Of a stretch of 64,000 nt of DNA, positions 27,203 to 37,440 are shown piece after piece. The notes below the pieces were generated by a model. The model made no database searches, was not told the origin of the DNA, and was given only the letters and a program-made list of their open reading frames with translations. This stretch comes from Marinobacter halotolerans (lineage in GTDB: Bacteria; Pseudomonadota; Gammaproteobacteria; Pseudomonadales; Oleiphilaceae), in assembly GCF_008795985.1 (NCBI RefSeq), contig NZ_VMHP01000001.1, positions 1,674,001-1,738,000 of the forward strand, read 5' to 3'. The translations under genes and the position numbers were made by a program. Numbering within the stretch: position 1 is the first letter of the stretch; the number at the start of each line of letters is the position of its first letter.

Positions 27203-28566
27203 TGGAGCTCGAAGTTGTTTTTGTAATCGGCATGTTCCTGACGTTCGGCGCCCTGTTGATGACCGGTTATCCGGTGGCCTGGGTGTTGGGTGGCACCGCA
27301 GTCATCTGGACAGTCATTGGCGTCGTCGCCGTTGAAAATTTTGGTGCCAATCTCTGGTTTGATTATTCGTCCTCCATGGGGCTTGTGCCTGAGCGGATAT
27401 GGAGCATCGTAAACAGCGAAACCCTTGTAGCTCTGCCCATGTTTATCTTCATGGGTATCATGCTTGACCAGTCCGGTGTCGCCGAAAGACTGATGAATGC
27501 CATGGTAAAGCTCTTTGGGGCGGTTCGCGGTGGCTATGCAGTCACGGTCATTGTGATCGGCGTACTGCTGGCAGCCACCACCGGTATTATCGGTGCCTCC
27601 GTGGTGCTTCTGGGGATGCTTTCCCTGCCGGTGATGATGGAAAACAAGTATGACAAGGGTTTTGCCGTAGGCACTGCCTGTGCCACTGGCACCCTGGGAA
27701 TACTGATCCCCCCGTCCATTATGCTGGTGCTGATGGCAGACCGGCTGGCGGTACCAGAGGCGTCAGTGGGCGATCTGTTTATGGGTGCCTTCTTCCCCGG
27801 CCTGATGCTGGGCGCCATGTATGTGGCCTACGCTATCATCCGGCCCATGCTGCAACCCCACATTGCACCGGTGCCAGCGGGCACTGAAAAAGTGTCCTGG
27901 GGTATCGTGTGGGAAGTGGCAAAAGCCGTTGTTCCAACGGCCGCGCTGATCCTGGGTGTTCTGGGTTCCATCTTTGCGGGTATCGCCACGCCCACGGAGG
28001 CTTCCGGTGTCGGTGCTCTGGGGGCGCTTTTGCTGGCGTTGATGGCAAGACGCCTGAACCTGGAAGTGCTCAACTCCTCGTTGCAACAGACGACCCGCAC
28101 GGCGGCGTTCATATTTGCCATTTTCCTGGGTGCGACGGCATTCTCCGTGGTACTGCGGGGCCTGGGTGGCGACCAGGTCATCGAAGACGCGCTGTTGGGA
28201 CTGCCCTTTGGCCCCTATGGCGTGGTGCTGACGATTCTGTTTGCGGTGTTCCTGCTTGGCTTCTTCCTGGATTGGGTCGAGATCACCCTTATTATCCTTC
28301 CGCTGGTGGCCCCGGTGGTTCAAACGCTGGGTTTTGATCTGGTGTGGTTCACCATCCTCTTCGCCATGTGCCTGCAGACCTCGTTCCTGACGCCGCCGGT
28401 AGGCTTTGCCCTGTTCTATATCAAGGGTGTTGCGCCGCCGGAAATCAACGTGATGGACATCTACAAGGGTGTAATACCCTTCATCATCATTCAGTTAGTG
28501 GGACTGTCCATCGTATTCCTGGTGCCCGAAATCGCTACCTGGCTGCCCGGCGTGGCTTACAAATAA
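27202..28566 (+). CDS. dctM: TRAP transporter large permease subunit DctM
   Basis: The 454-residue integral membrane protein has the eleven to thirteen helices of the DctM family, which carries the substrate path and uses the sodium gradient. Recognisable motifs include [38 protein letters not shown] and [19 protein letters not shown]. The length is normal. It begins within the dctQ stop codon and is followed 11 bp later by the 3-hydroxybutyrate dehydrogenase gene, so uptake and first oxidation are in one transcript. Confidence 0.93.
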   Translation: MELEVVFVIGMFLTFGALLMTGYPVAWVLGGTAVIWTVIGVVAVENFGANLWFDYSSSMGLVPERIWSIVNSETLVALPMFIFMGIMLDQSGVAERLMNAMVKLFGAVRGGYAVTVIVIGVLLAATTGIIGASVVLLGMLSLPVMMENKYDKGFAVGTACATGTLGILIPPSIMLVLMADRLAVPEASVGDLFMGAFFPGLMLGAMYVAYAIIRPMLQPHIAPVPAGTEKVSWGIVWEVAKAVVPTAALILGVLGSIFAGIATPTEASGVGALGALLLALMARRLNLEVLNSSLQQTTRTAAFIFAIFLGATAFSVVLRGLGGDQVIEDALLGLPFGPYGVVLTILFAVFLLGFFLDWVEITLIILPLVAPVVQTLGFDLVWFTILFAMCLQTSFLTPPVGFALFYIKGVAPPEINVMDIYKGVIPFIIIQLVGLSIVFLVPEIATWLPGVAYK

Positions 28567-28577
28567 GGAGATCAAAA

Positions 28578-29357
28578 ATGCGTCTAGAAAACCAAGTCGC
28601 CCTGATTACCGGCGCGGGACGCGGCATTGGCCGGGCTATTGCCGAGCAGTATGGCCGTGAGGGTGCGCGCGTTGCCGTCGCCGACCTCACCCTTGAGAGT
28701 GCCCGCGAAGCGGTTGACGCCATAGAGCGCGCCGGTGGCACGGCCATGGCCCTTGCCATGGACGTCACCAATGAAGAGGCAGTTGAGCAGGGTATTGCTG
28801 CTATCGTCGACAAGTGGGGAGGGCTGGATATTGCCCTGGCCAACGCTGGTGTCCAGCATATCGACCCGGTGCACAAGCTCGCCTTTGCCGACTGGAGCAA
28901 AGTGATCAGTGTCCACCTGGATGGGGCTTTTCTGGTTACCCGGGCGGCTCTCAAGCAGATGTACGCCGGTGGGGGTGGCACCATGCTTTACATGGGGTCG
29001 GTCCATTCCCTCGAGGCCTCGCCGCTGAAGGCGCCCTATGTAGCCGCCAAGCACGGCATGCTGGGCCTGTGCCGTGCGGTGGCAAAAGAAGGGGCGGAGC
29101 ATGGTGTACGCAGCAACATTATCTGCCCGGGATTTGTCCGCACGCCGCTGGTGGACAAGCAGATACCGGAACAAGCGAAGGAGCTGGGTATCTCCGAGGA
29201 GGAGGTGATCAGCAAGGTGATGCTGAAGAACACCGTCGACGGCAAGTTCACCACCCTGGAAGATGTTGCCGAGCTGGCGGTGCACCTGGCAGCTTTCCCC
29301 TCGGCGGCACTGACCGGACAGTCTATCGTGGTCAGCCATGGCTGGCATATGCAGTAA
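28578..29357 (+). CDS. bdhA: 3-Hydroxybutyrate dehydrogenase
   Basis: The enzyme oxidises (R)-3-hydroxybutyrate to acetoacetate with NAD. The 259-residue SDR starts at ATG 28578, after AAGGAG. It shows TGAGRGIG for NAD, the catalytic serine in MGSVHS and YVAAK. Residues known to hold the substrate carboxylate in characterised HBDH all appear in the right motifs: Q in GVQH, H in SVHS, K in PLKAPY and Q in VDKQIP. This supports the specific assignment beyond the general SDR fold. It lies between the TRAP permease and acetoacetyl-CoA synthetase genes. Confidence 0.92.
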   Translation: MRLENQVALITGAGRGIGRAIAEQYGREGARVAVADLTLESAREAVDAIERAGGTAMALAMDVTNEEAVEQGIAAIVDKWGGLDIALANAGVQHIDPVHKLAFADWSKVISVHLDGAFLVTRAALKQMYAGGGGTMLYMGSVHSLEASPLKAPYVAAKHGMLGLCRAVAKEGAEHGVRSNIICPGFVRTPLVDKQIPEQAKELGISEEEVISKVMLKNTVDGKFTTLEDVAELAVHLAAFPSAALTGQSIVVSHGWHMQ

Positions 29358-29373
29358 GCAACAGGAGAGACGG

Positions 29374-31365
29374 ATGAGTAACACAGAACAATCACCGGTA
29401 GTCTGGTCTCCCTCGGAAGCGACAATGAGGAACTGCCAAATGGGCCGTTTCAAGGCCTGGCTTGAGCGACAGGGCTTCGGGCCGTTTGCCGACTACCACG
29501 CCCTGCACCAGTGGTCGATTGATGATCTGGAGACCTTCTGGCAAAAGGTCTGGGACTACTGTGGCCTTGTGTGCGACACCCCGGCGGAGAAGGTGCTGGG
29601 AAAGCGTGATATGCCGGGCGCGGAATGGTTTCCGGGCATGAAGCTCAACTTTGCCGCCAACCTATTGCGGCTGGCGGAGGGTGAGCATGCTGACCGCGAA
29701 GCCGTGGTGGCTTACTGCGAAACCCGCCCGGTACTGCGCCGGAGCTATGCGCAACTGAAGGCCGATACCGGCGCCCTGGAAACCTTCCTGCGCAATAAGG
29801 GTATCCAGCAGGGCGACCGTGTAGCCGGGGTGGTGACCAACGGTTACGAGGCTCTGGTAGGTATGTTGGCGACCACCAGTCTGGGGGCTATCTGGAGTTC
29901 TGCGTCGCCGGATTTCGGCGTTGGCGCGATTCTGGACCGCTTCGGTCAGATTGAGCCCGCAGCGCTGATTGTCGTCAATGGCTATGGCTATGGCGGCAAG
30001 GTGTTCAACCGCCAGGACGACTTTGCCGGCCTGATTGATGGCCTGCCAACCCTGCGCTGCGCGGTCAGTATCGAACAATTGCCGGGGGAAGCTGCCATAC
30101 CAGGGGACCTTGTTACCCACTGGAACGATGCCCTTGCCGAAGGGCAGGGCCAGGCGCCTTCATTTACGCCTCTGCCACCGGATCATCCGGTGTATATCCT
30201 TTATTCCTCCGGCACTACCGGAAAGCCAAAGTGTATTGTTCACGGCAATGCCGGCCTGCTGGTGAATCACGCCAAGGAGTTGATGCTGCACGGTGATGTG
30301 GGACCGGATGACCGCTTCCTCTATTTCACTACCTGCGGCTGGATGATGTGGAACTGGCAGGCATCTGCCCTGCTCACCGGTGCGGCAGTGATCACCGTCG
30401 ACGGCTCTCCCGGTTACCCGGATCTGAACTACCTCTGGCAGGTGGTGGCTGATGAGAAGATCACCCACTATGGCACCAGTGCCCGCTTCATTGCGGGCTG
30501 TCGCAAGGCCGAACTGGCTCCGGCAAAAACGCTCGATCTGAGCGCGCTGAGGGTGGTGTTCTCCACTGGATCACCGCTCTTGCCGGAAGACTACGACTGG
30601 GTTTATGGCAACGGCGCCCCTGATGCCCTGCTGGGCTCTATTGCCGGCGGAACCGACATATGCGGCTGCTTCGTGGGTTCTACGCCATTGCTGCCCGTAC
30701 GCCGCGGGGAAATCCAGTGTCGCTTCCTGGGTGTCGATGCCGTGGCCTACGACGATGATGGCAAGCCCGTCAGCGAAGGCAGGGGGGAACTGGTCTGCCG
30801 CCAGCCGCTGCCGTCCATGCCCGTGCGCTTCTGGAACGACCCGGACGGCGAGCGCTACCGCAGCGCCTATTTCGATACTTTCCCCGGCGTCTGGGCCCAT
30901 GGCGATTTCATCGAGTTCACCGAACACGGCGGCGCTATCATTTACGGCCGCTCTGACGCCACCCTGAACCCAGGCGGAGTCCGGATCGGCACCGCCGAGA
31001 TCTACCGCCAGGTGGAAACCATCAACGAGGTGAAAGACAGCCTGGTAGTGGGCCGACAGATCGACGGCGACGTGGAAGTCGTGTTGCTGGTGGTTCCCGC
31101 CGAGGGCCAGGCCCTGACCGACGAGCTGCAGAAAACCCTGAAATCCCGGATCCGCTCCGGCGCCAGCCCACGACATGTTCCGAAGCACATTATCGAGGTG
31201 CCGGACATTCCCTACACCCGCAGTGGGAAGAAGGTAGAGTTGGCGGTGGCCCGTTTGATCAATGGCTCCAGCAAAGCGGATAACCGGGATGCGCTGGCAA
31301 ATCCGGAGGCGTTGGACCGGATTGGTGAGAGTTTCTCGGAAGCTGGGTTATTGCCGAAAGCGTGA
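29374..31365 (+). CDS. Acetoacetyl-CoA synthetase (acetoacetate-CoA ligase)
   Basis: This 663-residue adenylate-forming enzyme activates acetoacetate to acetoacetyl-CoA, which thiolase then splits into two acetyl-CoA. The P-loop-like motif is YILYSSGTTGKPKCIVHG. ITHYGTSARF and GGTDICGCFVG match the AACS subfamily, and TLNPGGVRIGTAEIY and YTRSGKKVEL lie in the C-terminal domain. The length fits AACS, which is longer than most acyl-CoA ligases. AGGAG precedes ATG 29374. It is the last gene of the TRAP-bdhA operon and completes the conversion of imported 3-hydroxybutyrate; no thiolase is in the window. Confidence 0.93.
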   Translation: MSNTEQSPVVWSPSEATMRNCQMGRFKAWLERQGFGPFADYHALHQWSIDDLETFWQKVWDYCGLVCDTPAEKVLGKRDMPGAEWFPGMKLNFAANLLRLAEGEHADREAVVAYCETRPVLRRSYAQLKADTGALETFLRNKGIQQGDRVAGVVTNGYEALVGMLATTSLGAIWSSASPDFGVGAILDRFGQIEPAALIVVNGYGYGGKVFNRQDDFAGLIDGLPTLRCAVSIEQLPGEAAIPGDLVTHWNDALAEGQGQAPSFTPLPPDHPVYILYSSGTTGKPKCIVHGNAGLLVNHAKELMLHGDVGPDDRFLYFTTCGWMMWNWQASALLTGAAVITVDGSPGYPDLNYLWQVVADEKITHYGTSARFIAGCRKAELAPAKTLDLSALRVVFSTGSPLLPEDYDWVYGNGAPDALLGSIAGGTDICGCFVGSTPLLPVRRGEIQCRFLGVDAVAYDDDGKPVSEGRGELVCRQPLPSMPVRFWNDPDGERYRSAYFDTFPGVWAHGDFIEFTEHGGAIIYGRSDATLNPGGVRIGTAEIYRQVETINEVKDSLVVGRQIDGDVEVVLLVVPAEGQALTDELQKTLKSRIRSGASPRHVPKHIIEVPDIPYTRSGKKVELAVARLINGSSKADNRDALANPEALDRIGESFSEAGLLPKA

Positions 31366-31373
31366 GCTGGTTT

Positions 31374-31401
31374 GTCGGATTACGGCTTCGCCTAATCAGA
31401 C
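31374..31401. repeat. REP-like hairpin after the 3HB operon
   Basis: GTCGGATTACGGC (31374-31386) faces GCCTAATCAGAC around TTCG, a stem with one or two mismatches closed by a stable tetraloop. Sequences of the form GGATTACGGCTTCGCC are common dispersed palindromes in proteobacterial genomes. It starts 8 bp after the acetoacetyl-CoA synthetase stop and probably stabilises the 3' end or aids termination. Confidence 0.55.
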
Positions 31402-31430
31402 CTACGGAAGGCGCGAACAAGGTACATCAA

Positions 31431-31471
31431 GTGGTGGGGCGGGGAATTTCCGAAATTCCCCGCCCCACCAC
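31431..31471. repeat. Perfect 41-bp palindrome (20-bp arms, 1-bp centre)
   Basis: The arm GTGGTGGGGCGGGGAATTTC (31431-31450) is followed by one C and then its exact reverse complement at 31452-31471. The hairpin would be very stable, with most of its arm made of GC pairs. No T-run follows, so it is not a classic intrinsic terminator. It may be a member of a dispersed palindrome family or a structural barrier between the 3HB operon and icd. Confidence 0.75.
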
Positions 31472-31716
31472 GAATGCCCGCAAACCCCAAAAGCCCGTAA
31501 GTTTCGTAAATTCGCCGCATTTCATCACCCTGTCACAGGTTTTCGCGAACTTGGGGTCCGTCCTTCTACTAAAATCGTAAGCTGGAAAGGCGAAAAAATG
31601 CTATCCTAGTAGGCCTATCACATGTTTCCGAATCAGTCATTGCAAGGTCAGAAGTTCACAAGACCACTGACCAGGCCATGGCCGTCCTGAACTCACCTAT
31701 TAGCCTGAGGACGAAA

Positions 31717-33969
31717 ATGACATCATCCAAAGCCAAGATCATCTACACCCTGACCGACGAGGCCCCCGCTCTCGCCACACGGTCACTTCTACCCATACTT
31801 GAAACCTACGCCAAGCCGGCAGGCATTGAATTCGGCACCAGCGACATCTCTCTGGCGGCGCGTATTCTCGCCCTGTTTCCCGACTACCTGGAGAAAGACC
31901 AACAGGTTGAGGATGATCTGAAAGCCCTGGGTGATTTTACTAAAGATCCCGAAGCCAACATCATCAAGCTGCCCAACATCAGCGCCTCGATTCCCCAGCT
32001 AAGGGCGGCGATAAAGGAATTGAACGAGCAGGGCTACAAGGTTCCCGAGTACAAGGAAAATCCGCAGACCGACGAAGAGAAAGAAATCCAGGCCCGCTAC
32101 TCCAAAGTGCTGGGCAGTGCGGTAAATCCGGTCCTGCGGGAAGGTAACTCGGACCGTCGCGCACCCACGGCGGTGAAAGCGTTTGCGCGCAAGCACCCCC
32201 ATTCCATGGGTGAGTGGAGCGCGGCCTCTCGGACCCACGTGGCCCATATGCGCGGCGGCGATTTCTATTCCAACGAGCAGTCCCTGACGCTGGATAAGGC
32301 CACGACTGCCCGTATCGTGTTTGAGAACAAACAGGGCAAGCAGACCGTCCTGAAAAGTGAGCTGCCCCTGCAGGAAGGAGAAGTGCTGGACGGCATGTTC
32401 ATGAGCTGCAAGGCCCTGCGCAAATTCTTCGAGGACTGCATCGAGGATTGCGAGAAAACCGGCGTGATGTTCTCGCTGCACGTCAAAGCCACCATGATGA
32501 AAATCTCCCATCCGATCGTGTTCGGCCATGCGGTGAAGATTTTCTACAAGGAGCTGTTCGACAAGTACGGCGAGCTGTTCGACGAGCTGGGCGTGAACGC
32601 CAATAACGGCCTGTCCAGCGTTACCGAAAAGATCAAGCAGCTGCCGGAATCCAAGCAGGAGCAGATTCTGGAAGACCTGCACGCCTGCTACGAGCACCGT
32701 CCGGAAATCGCCATGGTGGATTCGGTCAAAGGCATCACCAACCTGCACGTCCCCAGCGACGTCATCGTGGATGCCTCCATGCCGGCGATGATCCGCAACT
32801 CTGGCAAGATGTGGGCACGGGACAACAAGCTCAAAGACACCAAGGCAGTGATGCCGGAGTCCACCTACGCCACCATCTACCAGGAAGTGATCAACTTCTG
32901 TAAGACCCACGGCGCGTTCGACCCCACCACCATGGGTACTGTTCCAAACGTTGGCCTGATGGCGCAGAAAGCCGAGGAATACGGCTCCCACGACAAGACC
33001 TATGAAATCAAGGAAGACGGCATCGTGCGCGTCGTTGCCGAAGATGGCACCGTGCTGACCGAACACAAGGTCGAGAAAGGCGACATCTGGCGTGCCTGCC
33101 AGACCAAGGATCTGCCGATTCGCGACTGGGTCAAGCTGGCTGTTAACCGCGCCCGTGCCACTGGCATGCCGGCCCTGTTCTGGCTGGACGACGAGCGCCC
33201 GCACGACGCGGAGCTGATCAAGAAAGTCGAGATGTACCTGAAGGAGCACGACACCGACGGCCTGGAAATCCTCATCAAGTCGCCGGTACGCGCCATTCGC
33301 TGGACCATGGAGCGCCTGATTCGCGGTCTCGATACCATCTCCGTTACCGGCAACGTGCTGCGGGATTACCTGACTGACCTGTTCCCGATTCTGGAACTGG
33401 GCACCAGTGCCAAAATGCTGTCTATCGTACCGCTGCTCAACGGCGGCGGCCTTTACGAAACCGGTGCTGGCGGCTCTGCGCCCAAGCACGTGCAGCAGTT
33501 GCTACAGGAAAACCACCTGCGCTGGGATTCACTGGGTGAATTTCTGGCAACGGCGGTGTCTCTTGAAGAGCTTGGCGAGAAGCAGAACAACGAGCGTGCC
33601 CGCCTGCTGGGTCTGACCCTGGACAAGGCCACCGAGCGCCTGCTGGAAAACAACCAGTCGCCTTCCCGTAACACCGGGGAGCTGGACAACCGTGGCAGCC
33701 ATTTCCATCTGGCCCGTTACTGGGCGGAAGAACTGGCAAACCAGGACAGCGACAAGGATCTGAAGACCTTCTTCGAGAAGCTGTCAAAGCAGCTGGAAGA
33801 CAACAAGGACAAAATCCTTGAAGAAATGAGCGTGATCCAGGGCCATCCTGCGGACATCGGCGGCTATTATCATCCGCCTGCGGAGAAGGTCTGCAAGATC
33901 ATGCAGCCTAGCGAAACCTTCAACAAGATCCTGGCTGATGCCCGGGAGTCCGTGAAGGAAATCGTCTAG
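31717..33969 (+). CDS. icd: Monomeric NADP-dependent isocitrate dehydrogenase
   Basis: This TCA-cycle enzyme converts isocitrate to 2-oxoglutarate with NADP reduction. The 750-residue product belongs to the large monomeric class (about 740 residues), not the 45-kDa dimeric class. Diagnostic stretches are [55 protein letters not shown] and [19 protein letters not shown]. The chosen start is ATG 31717, with GAGGA just upstream; a codon at 31678 would add 13 residues. The gene ends tail to tail with ybaK, the two stop codons overlapping. It stands in its own transcription unit. Confidence 0.95.
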   Translation: MTSSKAKIIYTLTDEAPALATRSLLPILETYAKPAGIEFGTSDISLAARILALFPDYLEKDQQVEDDLKALGDFTKDPEANIIKLPNISASIPQLRAAIKELNEQGYKVPEYKENPQTDEEKEIQARYSKVLGSAVNPVLREGNSDRRAPTAVKAFARKHPHSMGEWSAASRTHVAHMRGGDFYSNEQSLTLDKATTARIVFENKQGKQTVLKSELPLQEGEVLDGMFMSCKALRKFFEDCIEDCEKTGVMFSLHVKATMMKISHPIVFGHAVKIFYKELFDKYGELFDELGVNANNGLSSVTEKIKQLPESKQEQILEDLHACYEHRPEIAMVDSVKGITNLHVPSDVIVDASMPAMIRNSGKMWARDNKLKDTKAVMPESTYATIYQEVINFCKTHGAFDPTTMGTVPNVGLMAQKAEEYGSHDKTYEIKEDGIVRVVAEDGTVLTEHKVEKGDIWRACQTKDLPIRDWVKLAVNRARATGMPALFWLDDERPHDAELIKKVEMYLKEHDTDGLEILIKSPVRAIRWTMERLIRGLDTISVTGNVLRDYLTDLFPILELGTSAKMLSIVPLLNGGGLYETGAGGSAPKHVQQLLQENHLRWDSLGEFLATAVSLEELGEKQNNERARLLGLTLDKATERLLENNQSPSRNTGELDNRGSHFHLARYWAEELANQDSDKDLKTFFEKLSKQLEDNKDKILEEMSVIQGHPADIGGYYHPPAEKVCKIMQPSETFNKILADARESVKEIV

Positions 33970-34457
33970 TCCTGTTTCAGGGGGGCTAGTGTACCCCCGG
34001 TAACAGCGGTCAGAGCCGCCGGCGCCAGCTCAATGTCGAGCCCGCGCCGGCCGGCACTGATAAACAGGGTTTCAAACTTCTCTGCCGAAGCGTCGATAAA
34101 TGTCCGCAGACGTTTCTTCTGCCCCAGCGCACTGACCCCGCCAAGCACATAGCCGGTGCTGCGTTCCACTGTCTGGCGATCCGCCATGGCTGCTTTCTTG
34201 CCTCCTGCCGCTCTGGCCAGCTGTTTCAGGTTAAGCATGGCGTTGACCGGCACCATGCCGACAATCAGTTCCTTTCCGTCCAGAATAGCCACCAGTGTTT
34301 TAAACACCTGACCGGGATCAACTCCCAGTTTCTCGGCAGCCTCAAGTCCCCAGGATTCCGCATCCGGGTCATGTTTGTAATCGTGTAATGAGTATTCTAT
34401 ACCTGCACGGTCGGCAGCTTTTATTCCCGGGGTCAATTGGCCTCTCCTGTGGGTCAC
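33966..34457 (-). CDS. ybaK: Cys-tRNA(Pro)/aminoacyl-tRNA deacylase YbaK
   Basis: This 163-residue INS-superfamily protein hydrolyses mischarged Cys-tRNA(Pro). The family pattern is visible: a histidine- and aspartate-rich start ([16 protein letters not shown]), [21 protein letters not shown], the lysine in AGGKKAAM that positions the tRNA end, and [17 protein letters not shown]. The length agrees with YbaK/EbsC. The reading frame begins near the left end of the diguanylate cyclase gene, from which it diverges, with about 80 bp between. The stop overlaps that of icd. Confidence 0.92.
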   Translation of the reverse strand: MTHRRGQLTPGIKAADRAGIEYSLHDYKHDPDAESWGLEAAEKLGVDPGQVFKTLVAILDGKELIVGMVPVNAMLNLKQLARAAGGKKAAMADRQTVERSTGYVLGGVSALGQKKRLRTFIDASAEKFETLFISAGRRGLDIELAPAALTAVTGGTLAPLKQD

Positions 34458-34537
34458 ATCTGCCAGAGTTTAGGCTAAGCTTAGCGCAGAGACAGCTCCG
34501 GCGCGGAGGTCAAGATGTTCAATCAGGGATGGTGTGA

Positions 34538-36121
34538 ATGCAAAAACTGAAAGGTCGCACTCCGATCAGGCGCTCGCTCTGGATTGTCCTGTCCTACCTA
34601 TTTGTCGGCTGGTTATGGATCACTTTTTCTGACGCCATTGTGGCCCAATGGTTTAAGGACGCGGAGGCCTTGAGCCTTGCCCAGACCTACAAGGGCACGC
34701 TGTTCGTGCTGGTGACCGGGCTGGTGCTGTTTGCGATTCTCTATCGTCAGCTTTCCAAAGATCGAGCCTTGCTGTCACTTCATGCCAGGCAGAGGAATGA
34801 AATCCTGCGGCTAAACCGTTTCCGGGAGAAAGTCATTGATCAGGCCAGTGTATGGATCAATGTGTTGGACTCTAAGGGGCGTATCGTTCTGTGGAACCGG
34901 GCCGCAGAGGAGATTACCGGGTATCGCCGGGACGAGGTGATGCACTCCGATCAGGTGTGGGAACTGATGTACCCGGACCCCGACGTCAGGGAGAAAATTC
35001 TCGAAAAAGTCGCCGAAGTTCTCAGGAATGAAGACGCTATGGTCGGTTTTGAAACCACTATCCTGACCAAGCAGGGTCAGGAGCGTGTGATTTCCTGGTA
35101 TACCAGCACTCTCGAAGGCGTAGAAGGTGATGAACCGGCTGGTACCATCGCTATTGGCCAGGATGTGACCGATATCCGTGCTGCTGAAAATACCATCCGA
35201 CGCCGGGACCGGCAGCTCGTCACCCTGATGGACAATCTGCCGGGCATGGCCTACCGGTGTCTTTATGATGAGCACTGGACCATGAAGTTTGTCTCCAGCG
35301 GCTGCCGTGATCTGACCGGCTATGATCCGGAGGAGCTGCTGGATAATCGGGTTATCAGTTGGGCCAGCCTCATCAGCGGCGACGAGAACGACCGTCTGGT
35401 CCGCGAGGTGGAAACCGCCATAGGCAGCGCCGAGCCGTTCTCTCTGGAATACTCTGTCGACCGCAAGGACGGTGGAAAGGTCTGGGTCTGGGAACGTGGC
35501 CGGGCCGTCGCGGATGGTGACGAGTTGGTGTTGGAAGGCATTATCATCGACATCACGGATCGCAAGGTGCTGGAGGAAGAATTATCGGTAATGGCAACCC
35601 GCGATGCCTTGACGGGCCTTCTGGACCGCCGCGAGGCGACCCGGCTGCTGGAGGAGGAGATTTCGCGGGCCCGGCGTTACCAGCGGTCCCTGGCCCTGCT
35701 CTGGATTGACCTGGACCATTTCAAACAGGTCAATGACCAGTTGGGGCATGCTGCCGGCGATAAAGTACTCTGCGGATTCAGTGAGCTCCTGTCTTCGCGG
35801 ATTCGTCAGGTGGACTTTGTCAGCCGTTTCGGTGGTGAGGAGTTCATTGTCGTGCTGCCGGAAATGGACGTCAGCGAAGCCGAACAGAGCGCTGAGCGCC
35901 TGCGACAGCTGGTGGCGTCATCCCCGCAGCAGTTGGACAATGGTCGGTCAGTGAATCTGACCATGAGCGTGGGTGTCGCGATTTTTCCGGATCATGGCGA
36001 GGACGCATCGGCGCTAATTGCCGCGGCTGATCAGGCCATGTATCAGGCCAAAGCCGCCGGGCGCAATCGGGTTGTAGTAGCATCACCTGGTAACACCGGT
36101 CCTACGTCTTTATCAAAATGA
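34538..36121 (+). CDS. Membrane-bound PAS-PAS-GGDEF diguanylate cyclase
   Basis: The 527-residue protein probably makes cyclic di-GMP. It has two membrane helices (about residues 14-34 and 50-70) with a short periplasmic loop, two PAS domains (about 98-215 and 225-345) and a C-terminal GGDEF domain (350-515). The active-site loop is intact as GGEEF (432-436). RQVD (423-426) five residues upstream matches the RxxD product-inhibition site. It should therefore be an active, feedback-controlled cyclase. The PAS domains may sense a ligand or redox signal. No EAL domain is present. Confidence 0.92.
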   Translation: MQKLKGRTPIRRSLWIVLSYLFVGWLWITFSDAIVAQWFKDAEALSLAQTYKGTLFVLVTGLVLFAILYRQLSKDRALLSLHARQRNEILRLNRFREKVIDQASVWINVLDSKGRIVLWNRAAEEITGYRRDEVMHSDQVWELMYPDPDVREKILEKVAEVLRNEDAMVGFETTILTKQGQERVISWYTSTLEGVEGDEPAGTIAIGQDVTDIRAAENTIRRRDRQLVTLMDNLPGMAYRCLYDEHWTMKFVSSGCRDLTGYDPEELLDNRVISWASLISGDENDRLVREVETAIGSAEPFSLEYSVDRKDGGKVWVWERGRAVADGDELVLEGIIIDITDRKVLEEELSVMATRDALTGLLDRREATRLLEEEISRARRYQRSLALLWIDLDHFKQVNDQLGHAAGDKVLCGFSELLSSRIRQVDFVSRFGGEEFIVVLPEMDVSEAEQSAERLRQLVASSPQQLDNGRSVNLTMSVGVAIFPDHGEDASALIAAADQAMYQAKAAGRNRVVVASPGNTGPTSLSK

Positions 36122-36128
36122 AGGTTGA

Positions 36129-37418
36129 ATGATGAATCGAATTGCACGCCGTGCCCTCCATACGTCGGTTATTCCCCGCGATCTTTCCTCGGTTACTTAT
36201 CGGGATGCCGCCGGTGAAAAACCGGATCTGGTGGGAGTCAGTCAGAAGGTGGTGGACGATGTCTGGGCAAGCGTAGAGCGCCTCTACCGGACCGGGGTCT
36301 ACCCGGGCCTGCAGTTGTCCGTGCGCCACAAGGGTGAGCAGATCATCCATCGTGCCATTGGCCACGCCAGTGGCAATGGTCCCAATGATGCGCCGGATGC
36401 CCCCAAGGTTCCGATGACCACGGACACCCCCATTTGCTACTTTTCCGCATCTAAAGCAGTGACAGCCTTGCTGATCCACATGCTGGTCGAGCAGGGGCTG
36501 GTGAATCTGAATGACCCCGTTTCCTATTACTGCCCGGAATTTGCCCAGAACGGTAAAGGGCCGATCACCGTCCACCAGATACTGTCCCATCGCGGGGGGA
36601 TTCCGGCCATTCCGCGGGAAACGCCGATTGATGTGCTCTGGAACCGGGATGAGATCTGGCGCCTGCTCTGCGAGGCCAAGCCGGTGGAAGTCGACGGCGC
36701 CAAGGTGGCCTATCATGCGGTGACCGGCGGATTCGTGTTGCAGAGGGTGCTGGAGAAGGTCACTGGCAGCACCATCGAGGCCTACATTGACCGTTACCTG
36801 CGCAAGCCCATGGACATGCATTGGTTTACCTATGGCATCAGCCCTGACCATGTTGATGAACTGGCCGAGAACTACGCAACCGGGCCCACACCCCGTTTTC
36901 CGGTAAGCTGGATTGTGCGCCGGGCCCTGGGCGGGGATATCAACACGGTGGAGAAAGTCGTGAATGACCCGCGTTTTCAAGAGGCGGTTATTCCCGCGGG
37001 GAATCTGTGTGGTACTGCCGAGGAAATGGGCCGTTTTTTCCAGATGATGCTCAACGGCGGAGTCTGGGAGGGGCGGCGTATCTGCAGCGAACTGACCGTC
37101 CGGCGGGCCATTCAGCAGTTTGGTTCACTGCAGATCGACCGCACCATGATGATTCCCATGCGCTTCAGCGCGGGCATGATGCTCGGCGGCAATCCGGTGG
37201 GTCTCTGGGGCCAGCACAGTCGCCACGCCTTCGGTCATATCGGGTTGATCAACAAGTTGTGCTGGGCGGATTCCGCGCGGGATATTTCCGTCAGCCTGTT
37301 GAATACCGGTATTCCGATAGTGGGCCATCATCTACCGGCGTTGGCGCGCTTTGTGTACACCGTCTGCAACCGTTTTCCACTGATTCCCGAGAGTCAGCGC
37401 CCGCTGGTCGCGGCCTGA
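36129..37418 (+). CDS. Serine hydrolase, class C beta-lactamase/EstB-like
   Basis: The 429-residue product belongs to the penicillin-binding-protein-like serine hydrolases. The nucleophile motif SxxK is in FSASKAVTA (S106 and K109), a tyrosine motif lies near VAYHAVTGG, and the third motif is FGHIG in place of KTG. That substitution is common in esterases of this fold and argues against true beta-lactamase activity. There is no clear signal peptide, so it should be cytoplasmic. Possible substrates are acyl or hydroxyalkanoate esters; this is inference. It starts 7 bp after the diguanylate cyclase; two adjacent ATG codons (36129 and 36132) are possible. Confidence 0.82.
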   Translation: MMNRIARRALHTSVIPRDLSSVTYRDAAGEKPDLVGVSQKVVDDVWASVERLYRTGVYPGLQLSVRHKGEQIIHRAIGHASGNGPNDAPDAPKVPMTTDTPICYFSASKAVTALLIHMLVEQGLVNLNDPVSYYCPEFAQNGKGPITVHQILSHRGGIPAIPRETPIDVLWNRDEIWRLLCEAKPVEVDGAKVAYHAVTGGFVLQRVLEKVTGSTIEAYIDRYLRKPMDMHWFTYGISPDHVDELAENYATGPTPRFPVSWIVRRALGGDINTVEKVVNDPRFQEAVIPAGNLCGTAEEMGRFFQMMLNGGVWEGRRICSELTVRRAIQQFGSLQIDRTMMIPMRFSAGMMLGGNPVGLWGQHSRHAFGHIGLINKLCWADSARDISVSLLNTGIPIVGHHLPALARFVYTVCNRFPLIPESQRPLVAA

Positions 37419-37440
37419 CCACGAATGTCAGCCAGGCCTG

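Larger units (their letters stand above)
31366..31716. other. Intergenic region with two inverted repeats and the icd leader
   Basis: This 351-bp gap holds a REP-like hairpin (31374-31401) and a long palindrome (31431-31471), described separately. The remaining 245 bp lead to the isocitrate dehydrogenase gene. The part from about 31500 is less GC-rich and must hold the icd promoter, but I could not place a convincing -35/-10 pair. TATCCT at 31602-31607 is a possible -10 without a good -35. Confidence 0.5.

Noticed and set aside
31999..33489. 496-codon open frame on the minus strand
   Set aside because: It lies fully inside the isocitrate dehydrogenase gene, whose protein matches the family throughout; the antisense protein is rich in repetitive V, H and Q and matches nothing.
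36129..37418. Beta-lactamase antibiotic resistance gene
   Set aside because: There is no signal peptide and the KTG motif is absent (HIG instead), as in esterases.
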